Positions 43,264 to 52,016 of a DNA stretch of 64,000 nt are shown here, in pieces. The notes under the pieces are model-generated. The model did no database searches. It saw only the letters and a list, made by a program, of their open reading frames with translations, and was not told where the DNA came from. The stretch covers positions 1 to 64,000 of the forward strand of contig NZ_JAFBDK010000007.1 of assembly GCF_016908195.1 (NCBI RefSeq). Reading direction: 5' to 3'. Position numbers and translations under genes: made by a program. The stretch comes from Jeotgalibacillus terrae (GTDB lineage Bacteria > Bacillota > Bacilli > Bacillales > Jeotgalibacillaceae). Position 1 is the first letter of the stretch, and every line of letters begins with the position of its first letter.

Positions 43264-44952
43264 ATGAAATTTAGCTTAAGTACTAAAATCAACCTAATGA
43301 TGGTTGCATCTGTGTTCTTTATTACTGTCAGCCTGGGGAGTCTGGCAGTTTATCAAATCACAAAAGGAATAAAAGAATTTGCAGTTGAAAAAGCAGCCAG
43401 TGATCTTACCATGAGTTACAGCTACATTGATGCTGCTTACCCTGGCGATTGGGAAATCAGAGGGGATCAGTTGTACAAAGGAGAAACACTGATTAATGGG
43501 AATGACGATCTGGTAGACCGGATTGGAAATGATACAGGTGATACCGTTACTTTCTTCCAACAGGATACACGGGTTGCTACAAACGTCATGACTAACGGAG
43601 AGCGTGCGATTGGTACCACCGTATCAGATCAGGTAGCTCAAACCGTGCTTCAAAATAACGAGAATTACTACGGTGAGGCTAACGCAGCCGGTAATATTTA
43701 TCAGAGTGCTTATATGCCTATTTTGAATGCTTCAGGTGAGACCATTGGTATTTACTATGTTGGCGCCCCACAGGAACTGATTGACGAGACCATATCGTCA
43801 TTTCTGATCACGCTTGCCATCATTGTGGTTGCGATTCTTCTGCTTGTGCTTACTGGCGTGTTTTTATTCACCCGTCGTTTGAAAAAACGTATGGCCGCTG
43901 TTTCAGGAGCGATAAAGCTTGCCGGAGAAGGAAACTTCACAGAAGAAGTTCATGACCGTGGCGGTGATGAACTGACTGACCTTGCTGAAAGTTATAATAA
44001 AATGAAGAACAGCCTGGCAAAAATGGTCTCTGAAGTATCGCAGGTTTCTGAACAGGTGGCTGCCGCTTCTGAAGAGCTTACAGCAAGTTCAGAAGAAACG
44101 AGCAGAGCAACTGAAGTGATCTCAGATACGATCCAGGAAGTTGCTTCAGGCGCTGAAGATCAATCTGAAAATGTCAGACAGGCTGAGCAAAGAATGAATG
44201 AGGTTTCAAAAGGTGTGCAGTCGATTTCCGATACTTCTTCACAGATTTCAGAAAAAAGCAGACATGCTACTGAAAAATCACGCGCTGGCGATCAACTTGT
44301 AGAAAGTACAGCAAATCAAATGAACACGATACATCATTCTGTGTCAGAAAGCAGCAGAGTAATGAGTTCCCTGGACGAAAGATCAAGACAGATCAGTGAA
44401 ATCTCAGGTGTCATTTCAGGTATTGCTGACCAGACAAACCTGCTTGCACTGAATGCTGCGATTGAAGCCGCAAGAGCTGGGGAGCATGGAAAAGGTTTTG
44501 CCGTTGTAGCAGATGAAGTCAGAAAACTGGCTGAGGAATCACAGCAATCATCTTCCAAGATCTCTGAACTCATTGCAGATATTCAGTCAGACATGACTCG
44601 TTCCACTACTGCTTTTGATCAAGTGATAGGTGACGTCAACGAAGGACTTGACATGATTAAAGATACCAGAAGTAATTTTTCAGAAATACTTACTTCTATG
44701 GAAGATATAGAAGACAGCATTTACAGAATGGCAGATACTGCTAAAGATATCTCATCAAATGCAACGGGTGTCGCAAATTCAATTCGCGATATTACGTCAG
44801 TATCACAGCGTAATACTGATCATTCACAGACAGTTGCTGCATCTGCTGAAGAACAGCTTGCGTCCATGGAAGAAATCAGCTCGTCTGCTGCCGTGCTTTC
44901 TGATATGGCGGTCAGCCTGCAGGAGCAGATGTCAGGATTTAAAACTAAGTAA
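43264..44952 (+). CDS. Methyl-accepting chemotaxis protein with Cache sensor
   Basis: A 562-residue chemoreceptor. Two membrane helices (about 11-33 and 180-203) enclose a single extracellular Cache domain (about 40-175, with [13 protein letters not shown]-type loop and [19 protein letters not shown]). A HAMP domain follows (about 205-260), then a signalling domain with the hairpin tip [29 protein letters not shown] precedes the ATG. Ligand unknown; the sugar locus upstream is one suggestion, but transcription is separate. Cache fold suggests a small organic acid or amine. Confidence 0.92.
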   Translation: MKFSLSTKINLMMVASVFFITVSLGSLAVYQITKGIKEFAVEKAASDLTMSYSYIDAAYPGDWEIRGDQLYKGETLINGNDDLVDRIGNDTGDTVTFFQQDTRVATNVMTNGERAIGTTVSDQVAQTVLQNNENYYGEANAAGNIYQSAYMPILNASGETIGIYYVGAPQELIDETISSFLITLAIIVVAILLLVLTGVFLFTRRLKKRMAAVSGAIKLAGEGNFTEEVHDRGGDELTDLAESYNKMKNSLAKMVSEVSQVSEQVAAASEELTASSEETSRATEVISDTIQEVASGAEDQSENVRQAEQRMNEVSKGVQSISDTSSQISEKSRHATEKSRAGDQLVESTANQMNTIHHSVSESSRVMSSLDERSRQISEISGVISGIADQTNLLALNAAIEAARAGEHGKGFAVVADEVRKLAEESQQSSSKISELIADIQSDMTRSTTAFDQVIGDVNEGLDMIKDTRSNFSEILTSMEDIEDSIYRMADTAKDISSNATGVANSIRDITSVSQRNTDHSQTVAASAEEQLASMEEISSSAAVLSDMAVSLQEQMSGFKTK

Positions 44953-44979
44953 TGGCGTACAATTGCAAGTTACCCAAAA

Positions 44980-45013
44980 CCTTCCCAGACTTCTTCTGCG
45001 GGAAGGTTTTTTC
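44980..45013 (+). terminator. Intrinsic terminator of the chemoreceptor gene
   Basis: AAACCTTCCC-N13-GGGAAGGTTT followed by TTT. Confidence 0.85.
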
Positions 45014-45046
45014 ATGCATATTATACAGGTCAAGTGACACTATGCG

Positions 45047-45124
45047 GCGAACAGGACAGGTTATAACGCGAACCTCACACCTACGCCCCACCCATATAGC
45101 GAACAAGACCTATTTTCACCGAAC
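45047..45124. repeat. Weak 21-bp-type array (class C)
   Basis: GCGAAC at 45047, 45068 and 45099 and CCGAAC at 45119: one step of 21, one of 31 and one of 20. Similar in word content to class B. It lies after the chemoreceptor terminator. Only weakly supported. Confidence 0.35.
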
Positions 45125-45192
45125 CACTCTCCGTTATGTAGCCATATCCCCTTCCATCAAGTAAAATAAAAACAAAAAAGGTGTGAACTGCT

Positions 45193-46023
45193 GTGCCTCA
45201 TCTTGTGAAATTTGCAGAATACGTGAGTGGTCATAAGGCGGAAATGGCCGAAGAAATTGTTGATGCTGTTATTAACAGAGCGAACCTGACGATATCAGCT
45301 GAAGAGCGTAAAGGCGCGATACAAATGTACAAAGACTTCCTTACATTTTTAGGTGATATTGCTGAAAAGCACCGTACGACTGCCCCTGATGCACTCATCA
45401 GCTGGAGTAAGGAAAATGCGGCAAGGCAGGTTGCTGCAGGCGGAAAGATTTCAGAAATCATCGTCCGGTACCAGCCTACCCGTGAAGTCTTTATTGAAGT
45501 GGTAAATGAAATTGGAGAACAATTGAAGCTCTGTATTAAAGAACAGTCAGAGATTATTAAAAAAGTTGATCTTTTACTCGACACAAGTTTAAATGAGACT
45601 GTTTTTGCCTATGAAGCGATGACGGAGCGTATGGAAGAACGCTATCAGGAAGAGGCCGCCAGACTGTCTGCACCAATTGTTCCTGTAAGAGAAGGCGTGG
45701 TTGTGCTGCCGCTGATCGGTGAGATGACAGCTTTCCGGGCAAGATACATATTGGAAAATGTACTGCCTGAACTTGCAGGTTCTGATATTCATTATGCCAT
45801 TATAGATTTTTCAGGCATCACGCCTGTTGAGATTGAGGTAGCGCAATATTTGAATCAGATGAAAGGAATGCTGCAGCTGCTTGGTGTGCAGGTGCTTGCG
45901 ACAGGATTCCGCCCTGATACAGTGAAATCCCTTGTTGACAGCGGACTGGTTGATTTTAAGAATACACGTGCATTTACGACAGTGAAACAGGCCCTTGACA
46001 GCCTTGAAAAAATAAATATCTAA
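45193..46023 (+). CDS. RsbR-type STAS-domain co-antagonist
   Basis: A 276-residue protein: a globin-like N-terminal sensor (about 1-150) and a C-terminal STAS domain (about 165-270; VVVLPLIGEMTAFRARYIL, AIIDFSGITPVEIEVAQYL). In Bacillus such proteins build the stressosome with RsbS and RsbT and feed the sigma-B pathway; here it is an isolated paralogue. Start GTG after AAAGGTG. It lies next to the gas vesicle cluster and two sigma-B-like promoters occur within 15 kb; a functional link is inference. Confidence 0.85.
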   Translation: MPHLVKFAEYVSGHKAEMAEEIVDAVINRANLTISAEERKGAIQMYKDFLTFLGDIAEKHRTTAPDALISWSKENAARQVAAGGKISEIIVRYQPTREVFIEVVNEIGEQLKLCIKEQSEIIKKVDLLLDTSLNETVFAYEAMTERMEERYQEEAARLSAPIVPVREGVVVLPLIGEMTAFRARYILENVLPELAGSDIHYAIIDFSGITPVEIEVAQYLNQMKGMLQLLGVQVLATGFRPDTVKSLVDSGLVDFKNTRAFTTVKQALDSLEKINI

Positions 46024-46028
46024 ATAAT

Positions 46029-46058
46029 CAGAGCGCCCGTTTAAGGACGCTCTGATTT
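46029..46058. terminator. Bidirectional terminator between rsbR-like and gvpU
   Basis: AATCAGAGCG-N12-CGCTCTGATT with T runs on both sides; serves both convergent genes. Confidence 0.85.
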
Positions 46059-46436
46059 TTATTTGGCATTACTTGACGAAATCTTACCAAGGAAAAATCC
46101 ATCAACTTCATCAAGTTTTCCCCGCCATAAGATCTTTCCTTTTGATGGCGTGGCTTTGCTGTCACCATTATAGATTTTAGTATCTTTAAGATGAATAAAA
46201 TTTGCTTCTGAACCAGCATTTGATTCAGCATTTTCTCCTGTCTCAGAGAGTTGTTCTGCGAGCTTTTCGGCCACTTCATTTCCTTCAGCAAATTCTTCAC
46301 TTAACGATTTGAAATATTCTCCGGCAGAAATCATTGTCCCTGTTACGACAGCTCCATTTATATTCAGACTGATATCCAGTGTAAATTCATACTTGTTTGC
46401 TGCCTGTACAAACGATTCCAGTACATTATCTTTCAT
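46059..46436 (-). CDS. gvpU: Gas vesicle accessory protein GvpU
   Basis: A 125-residue protein, the last gene of the cluster, matching B. megaterium GvpU in position and character: ESFVQAANKYEFTLDISL, NGAVVTGTMISAGEYF and FIHLKDTKIYNG. GvpU is known in B. megaterium to affect clustering of gas vesicles. The ATG at 46436 follows GGGGCAGTG; longer frames upstream have no site. Nineteen nt separate it from gvpT. Confidence 0.8.
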   Translation of the reverse strand: MKDNVLESFVQAANKYEFTLDISLNINGAVVTGTMISAGEYFKSLSEEFAEGNEVAEKLAEQLSETGENAESNAGSEANFIHLKDTKIYNGDSKATPSKGKILWRGKLDEVDGFFLGKISSSNAK

Positions 46437-46455
46437 CTTCACTGCCCCTTCCTGA

Positions 46456-47784
46456 CTATGATTTCGTGTCGTCGTTACTCGAAACGGTTGTACCGCCTGA
46501 TTTCTTCGTTGTACTCTTCTTTGCGGGTGCACGTTTCTTTCTTGGCTTACTTTTAGTGCTAGTGCTTTTAGCTGTTGTTTTCTTCGCTGTCGATTTTTTT
46601 GCGGGTGCTTTCTTTTTAGTTTCTTTTTTATCTTCTTCGTCTTCTTTATCTTTTTTTGCTTTTGTATCTTCTTCGCCTTCTACTTCTTCATCGTCGTCTT
46701 CTTCGCCATCGTCGCCTGTATCTTCGTCTTCTTCGTCATCATCTTTCTCGTCATTCTTTGCTTTTGTATCTTCTTCCTCTTCTACTTCATCATCTTCATC
46801 GCTGTCGTCCTTATCTTCTTCATCTTGCTCTTCATCTTCGTCTTCTTCATCTTCAGCATCATCGTCGTCGTCATCTTCATCGTCTTCATCTTCGCCATCA
46901 TCTGAAGATTCTTTTTCATCCTTCTCGTCTTCGCTCACATCGTTGTCATTTTCAAGCCCGCTGTCTTCTTCATCTTCCTCGTCTTCATCATCGTCATCAC
47001 TCTGACTTTCAGCAAGCTGAGCAATCATTTTCTCAAGGCTGTCGAGTCTCTTGTGTACATCATCATTTGCATCTTTACCTTTTTTCTTTCTCTTTCTCTT
47101 TTTCTTCTCTTTCTTTACTGCTTTGTCATCCATATTTTCAAGCTTGTCTTTATCTTTATCCTGATCTTCATCGTCCTCGTCGTCTTCAACGTCAGGATCT
47201 TCACCTTCAGCAATTTGAGAGATCATTTTTTCAAGTCGATCGAGTCTCTTGTTGACATCGTCATTTGCATCTTTACCTTTTTTCTTTCTCTTTCTCTTTT
47301 TCTTCTCTCTTTTTACTTCTTTATCATCCATATTTTCAAGCTTGTCATTATCGTCTTCGTCATCATCATCTTCACTATCTTTACCTTTTTTATCTTTCTT
47401 GCCTTTTTTCAGACCAGAATCAAGGTATGTTTCCTCACCATCTTCTTCATCCTTGTTCACTTCTGAAGATACATCTGCATCTTCCTCGTAATCATCGTCT
47501 TCATCTTTATCTCTGCTAAAAAGACTTTTCGCAGAATGCTTAATTGAATCAGTCGTTTTTTTAGATTTTTCTTTTGCTGCCTGGGTAATATCAGAGCTTT
47601 TAGATTTTAGTTTGTCAGCATCCAGACCGCTGATGATTCTCTTGCCGTTTTGTGGTGTAGCAAGGTAACCGATTGAAGCCCCAAGCAACCCCCCCGCAAT
47701 AGAGCGTCCAATTGTACTTTTGCTCTTACCTGATGATTCTTCGCCGTTATTTTCCTGACCGTTTACTTTTGTCTCATCCGCCAT
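46456..47784 (-). CDS. gvpT: Gas vesicle protein GvpT, enlarged and highly charged
   Basis: A 442-residue protein. The start has a glycine-rich segment (SIAGGLLGASIGYLATP). Two near-copies of a basic-then-acidic module follow, each with KKKRKRKKKGKDANDDV, KRLD-LEKMI and AEG or AES, then long runs of D and E. The C-terminus is lysine-rich and histone-like (KKKAPAKKSTAKK). Position (between gvpJ and gvpU) and the terminal segments identify GvpT; it is longer than I recall for B. megaterium. AGGAGGAAG before the ATG. The antisense serine-rich ORFs over it are artefacts of its codons. Confidence 0.8.
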   Translation of the reverse strand: MADETKVNGQENNGEESSGKSKSTIGRSIAGGLLGASIGYLATPQNGKRIISGLDADKLKSKSSDITQAAKEKSKKTTDSIKHSAKSLFSRDKDEDDDYEEDADVSSEVNKDEEDGEETYLDSGLKKGKKDKKGKDSEDDDDEDDNDKLENMDDKEVKREKKKRKRKKKGKDANDDVNKRLDRLEKMISQIAEGEDPDVEDDEDDEDQDKDKDKLENMDDKAVKKEKKKRKRKKKGKDANDDVHKRLDSLEKMIAQLAESQSDDDDEDEEDEEDSGLENDNDVSEDEKDEKESSDDGEDEDDEDDDDDDAEDEEDEDEEQDEEDKDDSDEDDEVEEEEDTKAKNDEKDDDEEDEDTGDDGEEDDDEEVEGEEDTKAKKDKEDEEDKKETKKKAPAKKSTAKKTTAKSTSTKSKPRKKRAPAKKSTTKKSGGTTVSSNDDTKS

Positions 47785-47811
47785 GTTAACTTCCTCCTGT
47801 AAAATAAAAAT

Positions 47812-48117
47812 TTATTTTGTTTCCAGTTTATTTTCGAGTGCCTGTAACCGTTCTCTGAGTTCTTTATTTTCCTGTTCAATTGCTTTCGTGTTATGATCAA
47901 TTGCTTTTGAGCTTAAGTAAGGATCAGACTCCCACCAGTCGAGACCAATTTCCTTTGCCTTATCCACTGAAGCGACGATGAGTCTGATTTTTATGGTGAT
48001 CAGTTCAATATCAGCAATACCGACTGTAATATCTCCTGCGATCACGACCCCTTTATCAAGCACTTTTTCAAGGACATCCACAATCGTACTTGATTGCATA
48101 TTATGTTCAACTGCCAT
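47812..48117 (-). CDS. gvpJ: Gas vesicle protein GvpJ
   Basis: A 101-residue GvpA-like minor shell or nucleation protein. The hydrophobic core STIVDVLEKVLDKGVVIAGD and IADIELITIKIRLIVASVD matches the GvpA/J/M fold, with an extra C-terminal coiled coil (NKELRERLQALENKL). AGGAGGG precedes the ATG. Expected to help start vesicle assembly. Confidence 0.88.
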   Translation of the reverse strand: MAVEHNMQSSTIVDVLEKVLDKGVVIAGDITVGIADIELITIKIRLIVASVDKAKEIGLDWWESDPYLSSKAIDHNTKAIEQENKELRERLQALENKLETK

Positions 48118-48132
48118 TGGGTACCCTCCTGT

Positions 48133-48417
48133 TTAAAGCAGACTGCCGAGCGGACCGAGGTCGATATTCAGATCTTCTGCTTCTAACCCGAACACCTCTC
48201 TCAGCTCTTCCATTTTTTCTTCAAGGTTCATCAGAGCTTCTCCAAGCCTCTCAATTTCCTCATCAGACAATGTACCGCCTTCTACACGTCGGATGGCGTG
48301 TCGTTCTACGATTTGTCTGAGCAGCTCGACGACTGTAAGAACGAGCTGGGCAAGTCCATGCTCTGCTTTATCGGGGTCGAGGTTAATCGTTCCGCTTTTC
48401 GGATTGACCTGTTGCAT
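48133..48417 (-). CDS. gvpK: Gas vesicle protein GvpK
   Basis: A 94-residue helical protein, typical GvpK: LDPDKAEHGLAQLVLTVVEL, LLRQIVERHAIRRVEGG and a leucine-rich C-terminus. The ATG at 48417 has AAAAGGAGG upstream; the longer frame to 48444 has no site. It overlaps the end of gvpS by 35 nt. GvpK is needed for vesicle formation in known clusters. Confidence 0.9.
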   Translation of the reverse strand: MQQVNPKSGTINLDPDKAEHGLAQLVLTVVELLRQIVERHAIRRVEGGTLSDEEIERLGEALMNLEEKMEELREVFGLEAEDLNIDLGPLGSLL

Positions 48418-48655
48418 CAATGAGCGCCTCCTTTTGCATATCAAATTGCGCTGATGTAACTGTTTTACCTTCAGCCTGAGCTTGAACGAGTGATTCTACT
48501 GAAGCAACGAGCAGTCTCAGATCAAGGTAAACAAGATCAATTCCTGCAATGGAAATAATGAGATCTGCCTTAATTGCTACTCCCTTGTCAAGAATGACAT
48601 CAAGGATATCGATCAGTGCAATTTCTTTATTTTCTAAATCATCTCTAAGTGACAT
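48383..48655 (-). CDS. gvpS: Gas vesicle protein GvpS
   Basis: A 90-residue GvpA-like protein (ALIDILDVILDKGVAIKADL, ISIAGIDLVYLDLRLLVASVE). It is the third GvpA-fold minor protein of the cluster. Start ATG at 48655, with AGGATG upstream. Position between gvpL and gvpK agrees with B. megaterium. Confidence 0.88.
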   Translation of the reverse strand: MSLRDDLENKEIALIDILDVILDKGVAIKADLIISIAGIDLVYLDLRLLVASVESLVQAQAEGKTVTSAQFDMQKEALIDATGQSEKRND

Positions 48656-48667
48656 TGTGTGTCATCC

Positions 48668-49471
48668 TCACGTTTGGAAACTTGAAAAATGGTAGGCAGG
48701 CCATGGACCGGATGCTTCGAGCTGCCACCCTGTTTCCTTCATTTCCTGATCATATGACTGCACTTCTTCAAGAAACCTTTCCACATCTTCTTTTGAAATT
48801 AAGTACACGCTGTTCCAGGTCATTTTTTTATCGGCTCCGGTTACCTCACTGCTCCATGTACGTTTTACATTTCCTTTTAGTACAAGCTTTTTCAATGCTT
48901 CGTGCACACGTTCGCTGACCCGGTTCTTCTCTTCTTCAAGCTCAGTTTCCACCAGCTTGTCGAGTTTTTTCAGTTCGAAAAACTGCTTGCCTTTAGACAG
49001 CTGGCTGATCTCCTGACGCTTTTGCTCTATAACCGGATTACTTTTACTGATCTGCTCTTTCAGCATCTGGTCATCACAATAGATTTTAAGATTCCATTCT
49101 TCATTGCCTGTGAGCAGATCAAAGATATCATTCATCTTGGATCCATTTTCAGTCAGCGTCTGCTTCAGGCTGTCCTCGCTTTTATAGATCGTGCTGAATT
49201 TTAACGGAATGACTGTATACAGCTTTGAAAGAGCAAGCACCGTTTCATGGTGGTGAAACGCTTTCTCCTGAAGCCACTGCATATCGTTTTCAACCTTATC
49301 CTTCAGCACATCCTCGTTATAATCTTCTGCATTGAGCGAACAGATGACAGCAGTGATCGCCCCTGCCTGAATGGTGTGCAGTTTCCCTTCACCGTCAAAC
49401 CCTGTAAGATCAGGGAGTGTAGTCATTTCTTTAGATGGAACACATGCATATAAATAAAGCAATTCCCCCAT
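48668..49471 (-). CDS. gvpL: Gas vesicle protein GvpL
   Basis: A 267-residue GvpF/GvpL-family protein: ELLYLYACVPSKE at the N-terminus, VIPLKFSTIYKSEDSLKQTL in the middle, and a second domain ending in GPWPAYHFSSF. The ATG at 49471 is preceded by AAGGGTG; a GTG at 49477 is possible. GvpL likely binds GvpA and helps build the nucleation complex. It overlaps or abuts gvpG. Confidence 0.9.
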   Translation of the reverse strand: MGELLYLYACVPSKEMTTLPDLTGFDGEGKLHTIQAGAITAVICSLNAEDYNEDVLKDKVENDMQWLQEKAFHHHETVLALSKLYTVIPLKFSTIYKSEDSLKQTLTENGSKMNDIFDLLTGNEEWNLKIYCDDQMLKEQISKSNPVIEQKRQEISQLSKGKQFFELKKLDKLVETELEEEKNRVSERVHEALKKLVLKGNVKRTWSSEVTGADKKMTWNSVYLISKEDVERFLEEVQSYDQEMKETGWQLEASGPWPAYHFSSFQT

Positions 49472-49473
49472 AA

Positions 49474-49734
49474 TCACCCTTCTTTCTTTTCAGTCATCCG
49501 CTCCCACTGTTCGATCTCACGCTGTTTTGCGATTTCGTACCGGATGAGGAGCTCCTCTTCTTTTTCCTGATAGACTTCTTCAGGAATTTCTTCTAGCTCA
49601 TACATCATTTGGAGCTGGATCAGCTTCTGCTGAATCGTATTTAAATCATATAGTTCCTTATCTGCTTCTTCTTTTACTTTCTCGCCGATTTTAATGACCA
49701 TGTTAATCGGTGCACTCACCAGTTTATGAATCAC
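49474..49734 (-). CDS. gvpG: Gas vesicle protein GvpG
   Basis: An 86-residue helical protein matching GvpG (APINMVIKIGEKVKEEADKE, LQMMYELEEIPEEVYQEKEE). Start GTG at 49734, five nt after the gvpF stop codon. Its ribosome site, GGAGG, lies inside the end of gvpF, which suggests coupling. Confidence 0.88.
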   Translation of the reverse strand: MIHKLVSAPINMVIKIGEKVKEEADKELYDLNTIQQKLIQLQMMYELEEIPEEVYQEKEEELLIRYEIAKQREIEQWERMTEKKEG

Positions 49735-49739
49735 GGTTA

Positions 49740-50498
49740 TCAGCCGTCCTCCACTGTTAATTTGATGTTCACGAAGTTATAAGCCGCCCACGGTCCACTG
49801 TAGCTGAAGTCAATTCTGTCCTGCCATCTGTCATGGATTTCATTCACCTTTTGATCAAATGCCTCTTCTTTGTCACGATCGATTAAGAACGCTGCATTTA
49901 GCAGCATCTTTTCACTGATTGGATCATTCTTTTTTGAAGCGACTGCAATGTCATTCAGCGGTTCGAACATCTCTCTTTCCATTTCTTTCTGCAGAGATTT
50001 AAAGAGATTCTGTGCGGCACCGCCAAGCTTAATCCGGTCATAATACGCAGCAGCTTCAGACTTTCCTGCAGTTGATTTCTGCGCCTTACTGATCTCAGGG
50101 TTTTCCCTTGCCTGCTGCTCAAGCCAATCCTGCTTGCCGATCGCTTTTAAGCCAACTTCGATTTTCCCTTTGATCTCAGGAAACAGCTTTTCAAACTGCG
50201 GATACAGATTCTCAAGCAGTACAGCTACATCATCATCCGTTTTAAAAACGTTTCCAAAGCTGACCGGAATGACTGTATCATTTTGCTCCATCACCTGTGA
50301 TACGACTTTTTGATGCATCATCAGGTTGTCTTTTTTCGGATGGTAAATCTTCATAGGCGCTTTAGCAGCAACCATGGCTGCATTTTTATAATGAATTGTA
50401 TATAATTCGCGTTTTTCGCCCTCAAGCTCTACCGAAAGACCTTCGATCGGCTTGTCTGTCTGAATCCCGCAAAATATATAAGTACCTGTCTCACTCAT
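49740..50498 (-). CDS. gvpF: Gas vesicle protein GvpF
   Basis: A 252-residue GvpF/GvpL-type protein: GTYIFCGIQTDKPIEG at the start, TVIPVSFGNVFKTDDDVAVL, and a C-terminal domain ending in YSGPWAAYNFVNIKL. Both F and L proteins of this cluster share the pattern G-P-W-x-A-Y near the end. AAGGAG before the ATG. In known clusters gvpN lies just upstream of gvpF; here gvpR does, 22 nt away, and gvpN is missing. Confidence 0.9.
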   Translation of the reverse strand: MSETGTYIFCGIQTDKPIEGLSVELEGEKRELYTIHYKNAAMVAAKAPMKIYHPKKDNLMMHQKVVSQVMEQNDTVIPVSFGNVFKTDDDVAVLLENLYPQFEKLFPEIKGKIEVGLKAIGKQDWLEQQARENPEISKAQKSTAGKSEAAAYYDRIKLGGAAQNLFKSLQKEMEREMFEPLNDIAVASKKNDPISEKMLLNAAFLIDRDKEEAFDQKVNEIHDRWQDRIDFSYSGPWAAYNFVNIKLTVEDG

Positions 50499-50520
50499 GA
50501 AAACGGCTCCTTTTCACACA

Positions 50521-50787
50521 TTACTGTTCAATATTCACTGCGCTTCTGTAGCGGATCTCCCGCCTGACGAATGAAATGATTTCAGCGTTCTTATTCAGGT
50601 AAACATCGTATACGCCAACCATCTCATCCTTTGCATAGCGCTTCATATATTCCTTTTCTTCAATCACTTCAACAACAAGCTTCCAGCCTTCATTTTCAGT
50701 CTGTTCAACTGCTGTAATCTTGTGAACAGGTGCTACATGCTCATCGAAAAAGTCTGAAGTATTCTTCATAATTTTTTTGATTTCCAT
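50521..50787 (-). CDS. gvpR: Gas vesicle protein GvpR (GvpO family)
   Basis: An 88-residue protein of the GvpO family, named GvpR in B. megaterium. Recognisable: VHKITAVEQTENEGWKLVVE, EYMKRYAKDEMVGVYDVYL and REIRYRSA. The ATG at 50787 gives a 6-nt spacing from GGCGGAG; the upstream ATG at 50793 abuts that site. It lies 26 nt downstream of gvpB. Confidence 0.85.
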   Translation of the reverse strand: MEIKKIMKNTSDFFDEHVAPVHKITAVEQTENEGWKLVVEVIEEKEYMKRYAKDEMVGVYDVYLNKNAEIISFVRREIRYRSAVNIEQ

Positions 50788-50813
50788 CACCATCTCCGCC
50801 TAACGTTCAAGAA

Positions 50814-51080
50814 TTATAGACTGAATCCTGCTTCGCTCCGGTCTCTGCTGCCAGAAAGGAATCTGCCTTCCTCCTGCACATCGTCACGCAGTAATCCAAC
50901 TGCTTCTGCATATCTTAACCAAGTGTCCACACTTGCAATCACGATACGTGCTTCTATTGTCAATATTTCAATTCCTACAACTGACACACGGACGAATGCG
51001 TCAATCACAATCCCTTTATCTAAAATGCGGTCAATTACCTCTGCTAAACTTGAGCTGTCTGTACTTTTTTGAATGGCCAT
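50814..51080 (-). CDS. gvpB: Gas vesicle structural protein GvpB (GvpA paralogue)
   Basis: An 88-residue shell protein. Its first 66 residues are almost the same as GvpA ([39 protein letters not shown]), with only two conservative changes; the tails differ ([16 protein letters not shown]). AAGGGGAAA before the ATG. GvpB is known to be the main shell protein in some B. megaterium clusters expressed in other hosts. Confidence 0.93.
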   Translation of the reverse strand: MAIQKSTDSSSLAEVIDRILDKGIVIDAFVRVSVVGIEILTIEARIVIASVDTWLRYAEAVGLLRDDVQEEGRFLSGSRDRSEAGFSL

Positions 51081-51095
51081 GTTAATTTCCCCTTC

Positions 51096-51491
51096 CTAAT
51101 CTTCATCTTCTTCAATATCCGAATAATGTTTAATATCATAAGAACTTTTAATATCGTTCGAGCTTTTCACGTCACGATAGCTTTTCAGGTTGCTGATGCC
51201 TTTAATATCATTAATGCCTTTGACTTTTTTACGTTTTTTCTTACCTGATACTTTTTCCTGAAGCTCTTCGCCTTTTTCAGTGGCGTCACCCAGCTTGTCT
51301 TTTACTGAGGTGAGCGCATTCTGTGCTTTTTCTTTAGCGGATTCTGCTTTGCTGTGTACTTTATCAGCATTATCATTTTTCGCATTTCTCAGTTCTTCTG
51401 AGGCATCCTCTGCTTTTTCCTGCATGTTTTCAACCATGTTGTCCTTCGCCTTCTCGACAACTTTACCTGCGATCTTGCTTTTAATAGACAA
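51096..51491 (-). CDS. gvpQ: Gas vesicle protein GvpQ
   Basis: A 131-residue hydrophilic protein. The N-terminal 85 residues form charged amphipathic helices like LEA proteins (KDNMVENMQEKAEDASEEL, AKEKAQNALTSVKDKL). After KKKRKKVK comes a short repeat region with a DIK or DVK motif every 6-8 residues (INDIKGI, YRDVKSS, NDIKSS, YDIKHY). Start ATG at 51491. Position between gvpP and gvpB fits GvpQ. Confidence 0.82.
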   Translation of the reverse strand: MSIKSKIAGKVVEKAKDNMVENMQEKAEDASEELRNAKNDNADKVHSKAESAKEKAQNALTSVKDKLGDATEKGEELQEKVSGKKKRKKVKGINDIKGISNLKSYRDVKSSNDIKSSYDIKHYSDIEEDED

Positions 51492-51524
51492 ACCTTACAC
51501 CTTCTTTCCTGTTAAAAAGGCGCA

Positions 51525-51992
51525 TCAGCTCTTTTTCGAATTACTTGAGCTGCTTTTAGATTGTGTGGTGGTTTTTCTCTGAGTGGAGCTTTTTGATTCA
51601 GCTAATTGACCAAGCATCTCTTCAATGCGGTCAAGCCGGTCATTTAACTGCTTGTTTTCACTTTTAATTTCTTCAATCTCATCAATCGACTCTTCTTTGG
51701 CTGAGCTGACTGATTCTGACGTACCTTTTGCTACATCTTTAAAGCTGCTTAATGCCTGTTCTCTTAATAAATCAGTTGCTGTTTTTTTAAATTCAGCACC
51801 TGCAAGCCTGATCATCTCTGATTCTCCAAGGCGTTTCATTAAACGTTTGTTTGCTTCAGAATTAGACAGAAGCCCAATACCTGCTCCGACAATCCCGCCT
51901 AATACTGCAAGATTTACTGAAGAATGCTCCGATGATTCTTTGCTTTCTTCCTCTGTTTTCTTAACTTCTTTTTCTTTATCCTTTTCAGCCAT
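51525..51992 (-). CDS. gvpP: Gas vesicle protein GvpP
   Basis: A 155-residue protein. A glycine-rich segment near residue 30 (LAVLGGIVGAGIGLL) recalls the one in GvpT, and the later IKSENKQLNDRLDRIEEM plus QLAESK matches the GvpT modules. The tail is Ser/Thr/Lys-rich (TTTQSKSSSSNSKK). ATG at 51992 after AAAGGTGAG; the longer GTG start is badly spaced. GvpP and GvpT are probably diverged copies of one protein. Confidence 0.8.
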   Translation of the reverse strand: MAEKDKEKEVKKTEEESKESSEHSSVNLAVLGGIVGAGIGLLSNSEANKRLMKRLGESEMIRLAGAEFKKTATDLLREQALSSFKDVAKGTSESVSSAKEESIDEIEEIKSENKQLNDRLDRIEEMLGQLAESKSSTQRKTTTQSKSSSSNSKKS

Positions 51993-52016
51993 TGCTCTCA
52001 CCTTTCTATCCCTTGA

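Noticed and set aside
46397-47491. Serine-, leucine- and phenylalanine-rich open frames on the plus strand
   Set aside because: They are the antisense of the Asp/Glu/Lys-rich gvpT gene, whose biased codons remove stops on the other strand; no ribosome sites or family resemblance.
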